This document shows positions 1 through 7,767 of a stretch of DNA of 24,746 nt, piece after piece; within the stretch, counting starts at the first letter, position 1; the number at the start of each line of letters is the position of its first letter. Source of the stretch: VFZS01 sp964353255 (GTDB taxonomy: Bacteria > Acidobacteriota > Terriglobia > Bryobacterales > Bryobacteraceae); NCBI GenBank assembly GCA_964353255.1, contig CAYGVJ010000083.1, positions 1 through 24,746 of the forward strand, given 5' to 3'. A program made the position numbers and the translations under genes. Under the pieces are notes generated by a model. It ran no database searches and was not told the origin of the DNA. It saw only the letters and a list, made by a program, of their open reading frames with translations.

Positions 1-51
1 AGTGCTTGCGCCACGAAAAGGAGGCGCTTTCCCCTTAAGTTAGCGCTTATG

Positions 52-63
52 GGCCCCCTGGCC
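52..63. repeat. Short palindrome with CCCT loop (a)
   Basis: GGCC, CCCT, GGCC forms a 4-bp perfect stem with a CCCT tetraloop. It shares its loop with the palindromes at 67-88, 108-123 and 24718-24737. Confidence 0.5.
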
Positions 64-66
64 TGC

Positions 67-88
67 GAGCCGACCCCCTGGTCGGCTC
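67..88. repeat. Palindrome with 9-bp stem and CCCT loop (b)
   Basis: GAGCCGACC at 67-75 and GGTCGGCTC at 80-88 are perfect reverse complements around a CCCT loop at 76-79. The stem differs from those of the neighbouring palindromes while the loop is the same. Confidence 0.75.
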
Positions 89-107
89 CCTGCGGGGCCG
101 GAAAACG

Positions 108-123
108 CCGGCCAGGGGGCCGG
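108..123. repeat. 16-base palindrome CCGGCCAGGGGGCCGG (c), left copy
   Basis: CCGGCC, AGGG, GGCCGG forms a perfect 6-bp stem around AGGG, which is CCCT on the other strand. The same 16 bases recur exactly at 24720-24735. GGCCGG at 96-101 could pair instead with CCGGCC at 108-113 across AAAACG, so two structures may compete. Confidence 0.75.
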
Positions 124-260
124 GCCCAGAGGGCACCCGGCTCAGGGAGCCGCCCCACAGAGGGCCGAGATGTGCGGTGCTGGGAAAACTAAGTGACATT
201 GCCCTGAAGGGTGCGCCACGGGACCGCCGTGAGCTGTCAGAAGTTGGCCGGGACAGGACA

Positions 261-1133
261 CTAGATTCTGGCGCGGGGCACCGCCGTGGGACCGGCCCCG
301 ATCAGTCTCTCCAGATAGGCTGGCGCCAGGGAGGTTCCGGTCTGCGCATCGTAGTGCCGCAGGGCCAGCAGGCAGAGGTCGTAGGAGGCGTACACCTCGT
401 GCAGGATGATGGCCAGCTTGAGCAGACTCGCCGGCGCCAGGCGTTCGAAATCCAGAAAGCTCTTGACATAGACCGCGTCGGCCCACAAGAGCTGGCTGAG
501 CATCTGGTTCGGATCGTTGTTGACGACCACCGGCTGGAAGGCGCGGCCCATCCAACCGCTGAACTTGTGAAACAGGAAGCCGTGCGCGCGCAGCAGGGCG
601 TCGATGTCGCCGAACAGCGGCTGATCCTGGTAGAGCGGAATGAACTCGACCTCGGCCTGCACGACGAGTATCTCTTCCAGCACGCGGCGGGCGCCGCGCA
701 GGACATCGGCCTCGGCGCCCTGGACATCGAGTTTTAGATAGTCGATGTGGCGCACCTGCTCGAGGTCGTCGAGGGCTACGGTCCGAACCTGGATGCGGTC
801 CACCACCTGGAGGAGCGGCGCGAGATTATTGAAATGGGCCAGCAGCGGCATGTTGGGCTCATACAGCGAGGTGCACGCCGCGAAGGCGCACACCCGGAGT
901 GTACGGGTGTCGCCCTCGCCAACCGCGCAGGGAAGGTAGGTTCGGCCGGACCCGGCCTTGGCATTGAGCCGGTCGCACTCCGACTGAGTGGGCTCGAATC
1001 CCGTCACAAACGCGCAGCCGGATCGAACCAGCGGCTCATAAGCGTTCGTGACTTCGGGAAGGTCCATGGCCCCCACATCCACGATGTGTATCCTGGGCGG
1101 GGGCGGCGGCAGAAGTTCGAAGATGCTGAACAT
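261..1133 (-). CDS. FkbM family SAM-dependent methyltransferase
   Basis: A 290-residue class I methyltransferase of the FkbM type, usually O-methylating a sugar hydroxyl in glycan or antibiotic clusters. The SAM-binding motif I (IHIVDVGAMD) lies about 20 residues in. The family's LKLDVQGAEADVLRGA block, with the acidic residue after LKL, is near residue 140. The sequence is cytosolic, with no signal peptide or membrane segment. ATG at 1133 is chosen over an in-frame TTG at 1148 because GGGAGG (1141-1146) sits 7 bases upstream of the ATG and overlaps the TTG version. It is the last gene of the minus-strand run and follows a methyltransferase remnant. The family call is firm. The acceptor is unknown but is probably the sugar made or transferred by the island. 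Confidence 0.88.
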   Translation of the reverse strand: MFSIFELLPPPPPRIHIVDVGAMDLPEVTNAYEPLVRSGCAFVTGFEPTQSECDRLNAKAGSGRTYLPCAVGEGDTRTLRVCAFAACTSLYEPNMPLLAHFNNLAPLLQVVDRIQVRTVALDDLEQVRHIDYLKLDVQGAEADVLRGARRVLEEILVVQAEVEFIPLYQDQPLFGDIDALLRAHGFLFHKFSGWMGRAFQPVVVNNDPNQMLSQLLWADAVYVKSFLDFERLAPASLLKLAIILHEVYASYDLCLLALRHYDAQTGTSLAPAYLERLIGAGPTAVPRARI

Positions 1134-1160
1134 TGGTTGTCCTCCCAATCGGTTGGCGGG

Positions 1161-1363
1161 CTACGAAGAGGGCTCGGGCTTCTTCGCCACCATGTTGAGG
1201 CTGATGGGCACTCCCCCCACCGTCCGCTGGATCTCGAAGCGGTCGTCCATGCTGAAGTGGTCTCTCCTTAGGAACAGCGAATCCAGGACGTCCAGGCCGG
1301 GCGCGCCAGTATTCCCCGCTCCGGGTGCCGCGCCGTCCCTCCGATGTGAAGTCTCCTGCTCAT
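1161..1363 (-). pseudogene. Remnant of a LHIGG-type SAM methyltransferase (start and end only)
   Basis: The ATG at 1363 overlaps the stop of the upstream gene (ATGA). It opens a frame beginning MSRRLHIGGTARHPE, which resembles the N-terminus of the 'predicted SAM-dependent methyltransferases' common in polysaccharide clusters (K/RLHIGG..RHPGW...). That frame stops at 1268-1270 after 31 residues. A second frame, open up to a TAG at 1161-1163, encodes HFSMDDRFEIQ followed by GGVPISLNMVAKK, which resembles the C-terminus of the same family. The SAM-binding core of about 150-200 residues is missing. I read this as an internally deleted, frameshifted relic. The alternative is a genuine 29-residue peptide from the ATG at 1250, with AAGGAG (1264-1269) 13 bases upstream, a long spacing. 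Family recall is from memory, so confidence is moderate. Confidence 0.5.
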
Positions 1364-2175
1364 GGTGTTCTCAGACCGGCGGCCGCGGCGCCCGCCGGTG
1401 GGCCAGGCTCTGTCCGCTGTACAATGCCGCGCGCAAAACCGCGGCAATGAGCTAGCTGGTAAGGTTTGTCCGCGAGGTTCCAGGCGTCGACTCGATCGAA
1501 ACCGGCGGCGCGGACCATGTGGGCCAGGCAGTGCAGGGTGGGCACCCACCAGTTGGTGGGATTGTTCGCGTACTGACTCTCCGGGTAGAACTCCGCCACC
1601 ATCTGGCCTCCCGGATAGCCGTGACCCAGCCCGCCGCGGTACGGGCTCCAGTCGTCCAGGATGGCCGACTCGACGTAAATTTGGTCGTCGCAGACCGCCG
1701 CCAGCCGGTCCAGCGCCAGCAGCGGGTGCCGGAGATGGTAGAGCACACCGAAGCAGAAGACGACGTCGAAGCGTCCGAGCCGCTCCGCACTGACATCGTA
1801 GACCGACATCTCCTCCCGCTGGCAGCGGTCCGGGCCATAGCCGAGCGCTTCCCGGCACAGGTCGAAAGTCTCCCAGGCCCGGCGAACGGAAGGCGCGTCC
1901 GTGTCCATGATATCCGAGAAATCGTCGATCGCCAGGACCTCTCTAGCCCCGCGCCGCAAGGCCTCAAAGCTCCAATACCCGTCCCAGGCGCCTACGTCCA
2001 GCACTCGTTTGCCGCCCAGATCTGCGGGTACCCTATAAACCTCCGGGGCCAGGGGCGCCCAACCCGGCGTCACCACGCCTCCGGGCAGCGCGATCTTGTG
2101 ATACCAGTACGGAAACTCGGCCACGCGCCGGCGCAGCTCGTCCGGCTCCAGGCCTTGCCGCAGTTCTGTAGTCAT
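1360..2175 (-). CDS. CmoB-like class I methyltransferase (copy 1)
   Basis: A 271-residue SAM-dependent methyltransferase related to the DUF1698/CmoB fold. It is of the subgroup found beside glycosyltransferases (I recall this as the Rta_06860-type family) rather than tRNA-modifying CmoB itself. Motif I is KRVLDVGAWDGYWSFEAL around residues 56-73. DVVFCFGVLYHLRHPLLALD, near residue 140, is the other signature. The N-terminal FPYWYHKIALPGGVVTPGW block is typical of the subgroup. ATG at 2175 is preceded by GAGGTG about 8 bases upstream, and the gap from the upstream gene is 7 bases. The tail after CRGFARG is a low-complexity G/P/A run that does not match copy 2 (8198-9019), which suggests the 3' end was altered. 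The substrate is unknown and probably a sugar or glycan. Confidence 0.85.
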   Translation of the reverse strand: MTTELRQGLEPDELRRRVAEFPYWYHKIALPGGVVTPGWAPLAPEVYRVPADLGGKRVLDVGAWDGYWSFEALRRGAREVLAIDDFSDIMDTDAPSVRRAWETFDLCREALGYGPDRCQREEMSVYDVSAERLGRFDVVFCFGVLYHLRHPLLALDRLAAVCDDQIYVESAILDDWSPYRGGLGHGYPGGQMVAEFYPESQYANNPTNWWVPTLHCLAHMVRAAGFDRVDAWNLADKPYQLAHCRGFARGIVQRTEPGPPAGAAAAGLRTP

Positions 2176-2182
2176 GGCCGCG

Positions 2183-4522
2183 TCACCTCAAACTTTCCAG
2201 TAGATCCAGCAAGGCCACCAGGAAGGACTTGTCCTCCCGCCGGTAGAAGACAATGTTGCCGAAGGGCTGGCCTCCGAGCGCGTCTATGCACGCGCCCAAT
2301 CGCAGCGCCGCCAGCCGGTATTCCCAAACCCCTCGGCGAAAGTTGCCGTCATCTTCACCGGCGAATACGACCGCTTCGTAGCCTCGCTCCTCCATGCGGG
2401 CGATGGCCCGGTCCACCTCGCCCGCGCTCTCACCCGGAAACTGCGTTCCGAACTCGACCAGCACCAGGCGCGGGGGCAGCCGCTCGAAATCGTGACCCTC
2501 CAGGACTTTGAAATCCCAGCCCTCAGCGTCGATCTTGAGGAAATCCACGCGTCGAGTGCCCTGCTCGGCCAGGAACTCCCCCAGTCGCGCAGAGCGCACC
2601 GTAATGACCCTCTCGGTCGCTCCGAACGGAGAAGGGACGAAGCCGGAGAGACCGTGCACAGCCGCCTGGTAGAAGGGCACCTCCGGGGAGGTTGCGTCAC
2701 CGGCGGCCACCGGGAACACGCGGCACCTGCCGGCGAAGGCAGCGACGCTTCTCTCCAGCACTTCCCGAGCAGCGGGATCCGGTTCCAGCAAGTCGGCGGT
2801 CCAGCCCTCGGCCAACAGCGGCAGGGCGTGCTGGCCGTGGCAGGCGCCCACATCCACCAGATGTAACGGCCCGTCCCGCGGCTCCTGGGCGCGCAGGAAC
2901 GGATGGATCAGCGCACTGGCGATCCTGGCGTCAGTCAGGGCCGCGAACGCGGGACTCTGATCGGCGAGTCTGGCGGCCAGAGTCTCGATTTGCCTCTTGA
3001 GAACGCCGGTCTCCTCCTGCAATACGGCGCGCGAGCACTCCACGTGAGCCGCGAGCAATTCCCACAGCGCCTCGCCCACCTTGCGGGAGTAACTTCGGGT
3101 GTCCAGGCAGGGTAGCGGCTTCGGATGATCGAGGATCCGGCGGCGGAGGCGCGCGCGGGCCGCCGGGTCCCGCCCCAGAGCCACCGCCCGGGCGATGTAG
3201 TCCTCTTCACTGGAAGCGACCAGCTCGTCCAGGTCCATAGCCCGCAGCATTGAGCTGGCGTGCAGCGACCGCGCCGTACCCCCGCGCCAGACCACCACCG
3301 GGCAACCCACCACCAGCGGATCGATTACCGAACAAGCCCCGGAGAAGGGATACGAATCCAGGTAGACGTCCGCCAGCCGGACCAGCGACTGCACATCCGC
3401 GCGCGTGGGAACCGGAGCCACGATCCTCAGCCGGTTGGCTTCCACACCCGCAGCCTCCATCTGCTCCTCAATGCGCTGCGCCAGCGTGGGCCGCGGATAG
3501 CTGGAGTTCCAGTAAGGGTTGAAGGGCAGGAGCACGAGGTAGCTGCCGGGGACCGCCGCCAGAATCCTGGCCCAGGCCGCCGAAAGCTCGGGTATGATCT
3601 TGTAGAAGTTGGAACCCGAGAAATACACCACGCCGTCTTCGGGAACCGCCAGCGCCCCGCGGGTGATCTCCACGGTGGGCGGTTCCGCGTCCGCCTCATA
3701 GCCGTAGCAGTTCAAGGTGCCCGGCAGCAGGTGGAGGCGTTCGGTGTAGTGCTCCTGGGCGCCGGTTTCCGGCTCGTTGAAACGCGCCGACAGCATCACG
3801 TCCACGTTCCGCAACCCGGTGGTCACCGGAGAGGCCATCAGCGCCACCTGGATGCGCGCCAGCCGGTGCGCCGCCAGCAGCGTGACCGGGTTCACCTGGG
3901 CGGTGGTGTTGGAGCCGATCAGCAGGACGTCCAGATCGTCAGCGCGGATCCGGCGGGCGGCCGGCGGCTGGTCGGGATCGAGCAGCGTGTGAGAATCGGC
4001 CAGGGCCTTCAGGCGTCTGGCCACCGGATCGTCTTCGTCGAGCAGGCCATAGAGGTGGATGTCGAACCGCTCCCGGTCCAGGTCGTCCAGACAAGCCGTC
4101 AGCAGGTGGCTCTCCGGCTGCCGCCCGAACGTCGTCGCCAGCACGCCCAGCTTGAGCCGCGCCGGCAGCCTCGAGCGCCGCCGCGGGGCTCGATCGAGCT
4201 CCCAGCCGATGGCCCGCAGGAACGCCTCGATGATCGCCGCGCGCTGGGCGTAAAGGTCGCGCAGGTTCTCGTCGGTGAAGTAGGCCTGGCAGAAGTTGGC
4301 CCGTTCGACGAACCGCTGCGCCAGCCAGCGAGCCAGCGGATCGCGCAGCCCGCCCAAGGCCAGCGGATACAACGCCTCGACCAAAGACTTAAGGAACAGA
4401 TAATGCTGGCGGGCCTCTCCGACCCGCTGAAACAGCGGCGGCATCTCCAGCAGGGCGGAAAGACGGTCCTCGGTCAGCTCGTGCGGCAAAGACGGACTCT
4501 CGAAAGTGGCGCCGCTGCTCAT
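2183..4522 (-). CDS. Fusion: GT41-like (SPINDLY/OGT-like) glycosyltransferase + FkbM methyltransferase
   Basis: A 779-residue cytosolic fusion. Residues about 1-110 are helical (YFTDENLRDLYAQRAAIIEAF) and lack TPR repeats. Residues about 120-500 form a GT41-like catalytic region, with LLIGSNTTAQVNPVTLLAAH, SPVTTGLRNVDVMLSARF, GSNFYKIIPELSAAWARIL and YLDSYPFSGACSVIDPLVVG. The Lys of FYKIIPE aligns with the UDP-binding Lys of human OGT. The His of the first motif reads Gln (TFGRQPESH), and the YHGTTTT block of the island's other GT41s is replaced by FSGACS. Residues about 552-770 are FkbM (LHLVDVGACHGQHALPL, VDFLKIDAEGWDFKVLEG). ATG at 4522 is chosen because it follows the upstream stop (4527-4529) by 4 bases; a longer frame from 4600 would run into the upstream gene. 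Its ribosome site is weak, so coupling is likely. Its sugar donor and acceptor cannot be read from the sequence. Confidence 0.85.
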   Translation of the reverse strand: MSSGATFESPSLPHELTEDRLSALLEMPPLFQRVGEARQHYLFLKSLVEALYPLALGGLRDPLARWLAQRFVERANFCQAYFTDENLRDLYAQRAAIIEAFLRAIGWELDRAPRRRSRLPARLKLGVLATTFGRQPESHLLTACLDDLDRERFDIHLYGLLDEDDPVARRLKALADSHTLLDPDQPPAARRIRADDLDVLLIGSNTTAQVNPVTLLAAHRLARIQVALMASPVTTGLRNVDVMLSARFNEPETGAQEHYTERLHLLPGTLNCYGYEADAEPPTVEITRGALAVPEDGVVYFSGSNFYKIIPELSAAWARILAAVPGSYLVLLPFNPYWNSSYPRPTLAQRIEEQMEAAGVEANRLRIVAPVPTRADVQSLVRLADVYLDSYPFSGACSVIDPLVVGCPVVVWRGGTARSLHASSMLRAMDLDELVASSEEDYIARAVALGRDPAARARLRRRILDHPKPLPCLDTRSYSRKVGEALWELLAAHVECSRAVLQEETGVLKRQIETLAARLADQSPAFAALTDARIASALIHPFLRAQEPRDGPLHLVDVGACHGQHALPLLAEGWTADLLEPDPAAREVLERSVAAFAGRCRVFPVAAGDATSPEVPFYQAAVHGLSGFVPSPFGATERVITVRSARLGEFLAEQGTRRVDFLKIDAEGWDFKVLEGHDFERLPPRLVLVEFGTQFPGESAGEVDRAIARMEERGYEAVVFAGEDDGNFRRGVWEYRLAALRLGACIDALGGQPFGNIVFYRREDKSFLVALLDLLESLR

Positions 4523-4526
4523 GTGC

Positions 4527-6440
4527 TCATTCGCCCACCCGCCGCAGGTATTTGACCCGCAGCGGAGCGTAATCACCCACCGGGGGAAGCGCCGCAGCAA
4601 AGAAGCGGGCCAGCTCGGTGTTGCGCACTTTGCCGGCGGCCGGCCTGATGGCGTCGTGGAAGAAGCGGGTCATGAAGTAGTGGCTGCTCAGGAAGTTCTC
4701 CGGCGCCAGTTCCGCCGCTTCTGCGGGCGTGAACTCGCGGAAACCCGCGGCCAGGCACTGCCGCCACCGCTCCTCGGTGAACCAGTTGTTGACCGCCGGC
4801 TCCGGGATCGGCGGCAACAGGAAATCGGCCCGCGCCCGGTTGAGGTTTTCCAGCCCCTCCTGGAAGCCTTCGATGGCTACCATCGCTCCGCCCGGCCGCA
4901 GCACGCGCGCGATCTCCTCGAACGCCTGCGCCTGCCCCGCCGGCTCGCGGACGTTGATGATGACGCGCTCGGCAACCACCACGTCGAAGCAGCCGTTCTT
5001 GTACGGCAGGCGGCGGACATCCCCCACCTGGAGCGCGCACTCCAGGCTTCTGCCGGCGGCCACGGCCACCATCTCCGGCGTGAGATCGATCCCCCACAGG
5101 GCAAAGCGCCCGCCGAAGCGCCCCGCGATGGCCTCGAGCAGCAGTCCGTTGCCGCAGCCGATCTCCAGGAGCCTCCCCGCCGGCGCCCTCTCCAGAAACG
5201 TCAGAATGGCCTCGAGTTCCTTCCCGCGGACGACCTCGTCCGGCATGGTCGATTCCGACGAGGCGCCGTGCGCGCGGGCCTGGGCCCGGTAGTGCCCCAG
5301 AACCGACGGTTCTCCGGAGGCCTGCGATAACAGCTCGCGCAGCGTCTCGGAGATGTAGTCCAACTCCGCGTCGGAAAGGTCCGGCGCCGAAGGCAGGCTG
5401 AGGACCTGCCGGGCTACCACCGCAGCGTTGGGCAGCGGCCGCGCACGGTAGAGGGGCTGCTCGGAGAAGGCGTGGAAGCCGGGCCGCGTCTCGACGCCGC
5501 GCTGCGCCAGTTGCTCGATAGCCGCGTCACGCGAGACGCCGCACTCCGCAGGGTCGAGCCGCACCGCCACCGCCCAGATCACCGGCTCGACACCCGCCGG
5601 GACGTGCTGGAAAGTCAGAGCCGCGGCTCCGGAGAGCCGCTGACGGTAACCGTGCCACAGCCGCGCCCGAAGGCGCACGATTTCTTCCCGGTGCGCGAGC
5701 TGCGCGCAGGCCACCGCCGCCTGCAAGTTGGTCAGCCGGAAGTTGTGCCCCACCAGGCAGTGCCAGTACTTCCGCTCGGGCCGCATCCCGTGGTTGCGGA
5801 TCAACCGCATCCGCTCGCGCAAGCCCGCCTCCTGAACCAGCACCATGCCGCCCTCGCCGCAAGTGACCGTCTTGGTCGCCTGGAAGCTGAAGCAGCTCAC
5901 ATCCCCGAAGGCGCCCGCCAGCCTCCCTTCCAGCCTCGAAAACAAGGCCTCGGCGCAATCCTCGATGAGCGCCAGGCCGTGCCGGCGAGCCAGCTCCGCC
6001 AGAGCGGGCATCTGGGCCACTACGCCGTAGGTGTGCACGGCAATGACGGCCTTGGTGCGGGGCGTAATCAGCTTTTCCACTGCGCCGGGGTCGATCAGCC
6101 AGGTGTCCGCGCGGACGTCGGCGAACACCGGTTGGGCGCCGCAGGCCAGCGCCATGTTGGCAGCGGCGGCGAAGCACCAGCCGGGCACGATGACCTCGTC
6201 GTGCGGTCCCACGCCCAGCCCCAGCAGCGCCAGGTAGAGGGCCGCGGTGCCGTTGGAAACCGAGATGGCCGCTCCCGGCAGTCCATGGAGCTGCGCAAAC
6301 TCCGTCTCCAGCCGCTCCACGTAGGCCCCGCCGGAGAGCATGGTCGATTCCAGGGCGTCAAGCAGAAAGGATTTTTCCTCGCCGAACAGCAGCGGGCGCG
6401 CCCAGGGTATCGGCGCGGTGTGGGGAACCCTCTCAGGCAT
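4527..6440 (-). CDS. Fusion: DegT/DnrJ/EryC1 sugar aminotransferase + class I methyltransferase
   Basis: A 637-residue fusion. Residues 1-375 are a PLP-dependent DegT/DnrJ/EryC1 aminotransferase. They include SVSNGTAALYLALLGLGVG (60-78), the cofactor Asp in LIEDCAEA (D161) and the Schiff-base Lys in SFQATKTVTCGEGG (K190). Members aminate keto groups of nucleotide-activated sugars. Residues about 395-637 are a Methyltransf_11-type domain, with motif I LLEIGCGNGLLLEAI (424-438), an acidic residue at D452 and an intact motif after VGDVRRLPY. The natural reading is amination followed by methylation of the same sugar, but N- versus O-methylation cannot be told. ATG at 6440 overlaps the upstream stop by 8 bases, and GGAGG lies about 15 bases upstream, too far to be convincing, so coupling is likely. 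Everything before residue 1 of this start is out-of-frame sequence of the upstream gene. Confidence 0.88.
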   Translation of the reverse strand: MPERVPHTAPIPWARPLLFGEEKSFLLDALESTMLSGGAYVERLETEFAQLHGLPGAAISVSNGTAALYLALLGLGVGPHDEVIVPGWCFAAAANMALACGAQPVFADVRADTWLIDPGAVEKLITPRTKAVIAVHTYGVVAQMPALAELARRHGLALIEDCAEALFSRLEGRLAGAFGDVSCFSFQATKTVTCGEGGMVLVQEAGLRERMRLIRNHGMRPERKYWHCLVGHNFRLTNLQAAVACAQLAHREEIVRLRARLWHGYRQRLSGAAALTFQHVPAGVEPVIWAVAVRLDPAECGVSRDAAIEQLAQRGVETRPGFHAFSEQPLYRARPLPNAAVVARQVLSLPSAPDLSDAELDYISETLRELLSQASGEPSVLGHYRAQARAHGASSESTMPDEVVRGKELEAILTFLERAPAGRLLEIGCGNGLLLEAIAGRFGGRFALWGIDLTPEMVAVAAGRSLECALQVGDVRRLPYKNGCFDVVVAERVIINVREPAGQAQAFEEIARVLRPGGAMVAIEGFQEGLENLNRARADFLLPPIPEPAVNNWFTEERWRQCLAAGFREFTPAEAAELAPENFLSSHYFMTRFFHDAIRPAAGKVRNTELARFFAAALPPVGDYAPLRVKYLRRVGE

Positions 6441-7731
6441 GACTGGGCGCCATGACCTCCGGCTTCTCCGCTTCGGCCGGCTTCCCGGCCACCGATAGCT
6501 CGGGCAGCGGGAACACCAGGCTCCCGCCGCGCTCCACGAACCGGGCTTCGCGCTCGAGAATTTCGTGGCGGTAGTACCACGGCAGAACCAGGAAGTAGTC
6601 CGGATCAAGGTTGCGAGCCTCGGCTTCCGAGATGATTGGTATGCGGCTGCCCGGAGTGACCCGCCCGAACTTGAGGCTGTATTTCTCGGCTATCGCCGGC
6701 AGGTCAACCGAAGTCAGCCCGCAGTACTGGAGAATGACGTTGCCTTTGGTCGAGGCGCCGTAGCCCAGCACCAGCTTGCCGGCCCGCCGGGCGGCGCGGA
6801 AGAAGTCCCGCAGCTTGTCCCGGTGCTCAGCCACGCGGCGGGCGAAGGCGCGGTAAGGCTCCAGCGAGAACGGGCCGAACAGCCGCTCGTGCGCCAGCAG
6901 GGCCTCAATCCGGTTCCTGGCCACCGGGTACGGCGCTTCCTGGCGCGCGGCCTTCACCGAGAAGCTCCCGCCGTTAACGTCGTTGACCTCTACGTCCAGA
7001 ATCTTCAGCCCGGCACGATCCAGCATCCACTTGATCTGGCGCAACCCGAAGTAGCTCAGGTGCTCGTGACACACCGTGTCGTAGGCCAGCCGTTCCAGCA
7101 TCAGCGGCATGTAGCCCTGCTCGAACTCCCAGACCCCATCCGGCGCCAGCAGCGAGCGCACCTCCTCGACGAAATCCAGCGGCGCGTCCAGATCGTAGAG
7201 CATGGCGATCGAGGTCACAATCTTCAGGCGCGTTTCGCCCAGGTACGGCCGCAGCTTGGCCCCACTGAAGAAGTCCACCAGCAGGGTGGCATCATCCGGG
7301 TACTCGCCCGCGAACCTGACGCTCGAAGGATCCACCCCGAAGCGCCTCAGCCCCAGGCCCTCGTAGAACTTCAGCAGAGTGCCGTCGTTGGAGCCGATGT
7401 CCAGGACGCCGTCGCCGGGGCGGGGCGACGCCAGCGCCACCAGCCGCTCCACCTTGCGCCGCAGGTGCTCGACCATGGTGGCGTTGTTCGAGGAGCGGTA
7501 GCCGTAGGTGGCGCCGTACATCTCCTCGAGCGGGTAGCTGTGGCGTAACTGCAACAGACCGCAGCAGGCGCGGGGGTCCCCCTGGCAGACGACCAGTTCC
7601 AGGGGGCCCTTCAGCGGATCGGGCTCCTCAGGCAGCGGGAAGCGGCCGGTGAGCGCCTGGCGCCCCAGGTCGAGCATTTTCACCAGGTTCCGGTTGCCGC
7701 AGATGCGGCAGCAAGCGATGGGACGGCTCAT
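6433..7731 (-). CDS. Sugar C-methyltransferase (TylCIII/EvaC/NovU-type)
   Basis: 432 residues with the three-part layout of NDP-deoxysugar C-methyltransferases. It has an N-terminal zinc-binding module (C8/C11 and C49/C56-C57, ending in GLLQL), a SAM fold (GVLDIGSNDGTLLKFYEG, 108-125) and a C-terminal domain with LVLGYGASTKGNVILQYCG near residue 320. The conserved CHEHLSYFG, whose His/Glu act as general acid/base in characterised relatives, is present near residue 222. The family adds a methyl carbon next to the keto group of a dTDP-4-keto-hexose. With the aminotransferase-methyltransferase encoded immediately downstream (8-base overlap), this suggests a branched, aminated and methylated sugar. 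ATG at 7731 has only a weak purine tract (AAGGGGG) about 12 bases upstream. Confidence 0.88.
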   Translation of the reverse strand: MSRPIACCRICGNRNLVKMLDLGRQALTGRFPLPEEPDPLKGPLELVVCQGDPRACCGLLQLRHSYPLEEMYGATYGYRSSNNATMVEHLRRKVERLVALASPRPGDGVLDIGSNDGTLLKFYEGLGLRRFGVDPSSVRFAGEYPDDATLLVDFFSGAKLRPYLGETRLKIVTSIAMLYDLDAPLDFVEEVRSLLAPDGVWEFEQGYMPLMLERLAYDTVCHEHLSYFGLRQIKWMLDRAGLKILDVEVNDVNGGSFSVKAARQEAPYPVARNRIEALLAHERLFGPFSLEPYRAFARRVAEHRDKLRDFFRAARRAGKLVLGYGASTKGNVILQYCGLTSVDLPAIAEKYSLKFGRVTPGSRIPIISEAEARNLDPDYFLVLPWYYRHEILEREARFVERGGSLVFPLPELSVAGKPAEAEKPEVMAPSHA

Positions 7732-7767
7732 CGGGCGGAGTGGCCCCCTTGGGGGTGTATCGGCGGC

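Larger units (their letters stand above)
1..260. other. Non-coding end region downstream of the island, rich in hairpins
   Basis: No credible gene is visible here. The stretch lies downstream of the last minus-strand gene, whose stop is at 261-263. It holds at least three short perfect palindromes (annotated separately) and a longer inverted repeat: the 12-mer GGCCCCCTGGCC at 52-63 has its exact reverse complement at 110-121. A further 10-base inverted repeat pairs 84-93 with 143-152. No T-run follows any hairpin on the minus strand, so a classic intrinsic terminator is not shown, although the structures could still end or protect the operon transcript. Positions 150-260 hold nothing I can identify. 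Confidence 0.6.

Noticed and set aside
180..260. CAGGGCAATGTCACTTAG on the minus strand, resembling an insertion-sequence terminus
   Set aside because: No transposase coding, no partner inverted repeat and no target duplication are visible in the adjacent 200 bases.
1360..2175. Annotation as the tRNA-modifying enzyme CmoB
   Set aside because: It belongs to a CmoB-related subgroup found with glycosyltransferases. It is shorter, duplicated within the island, and there is no cmoA nearby.
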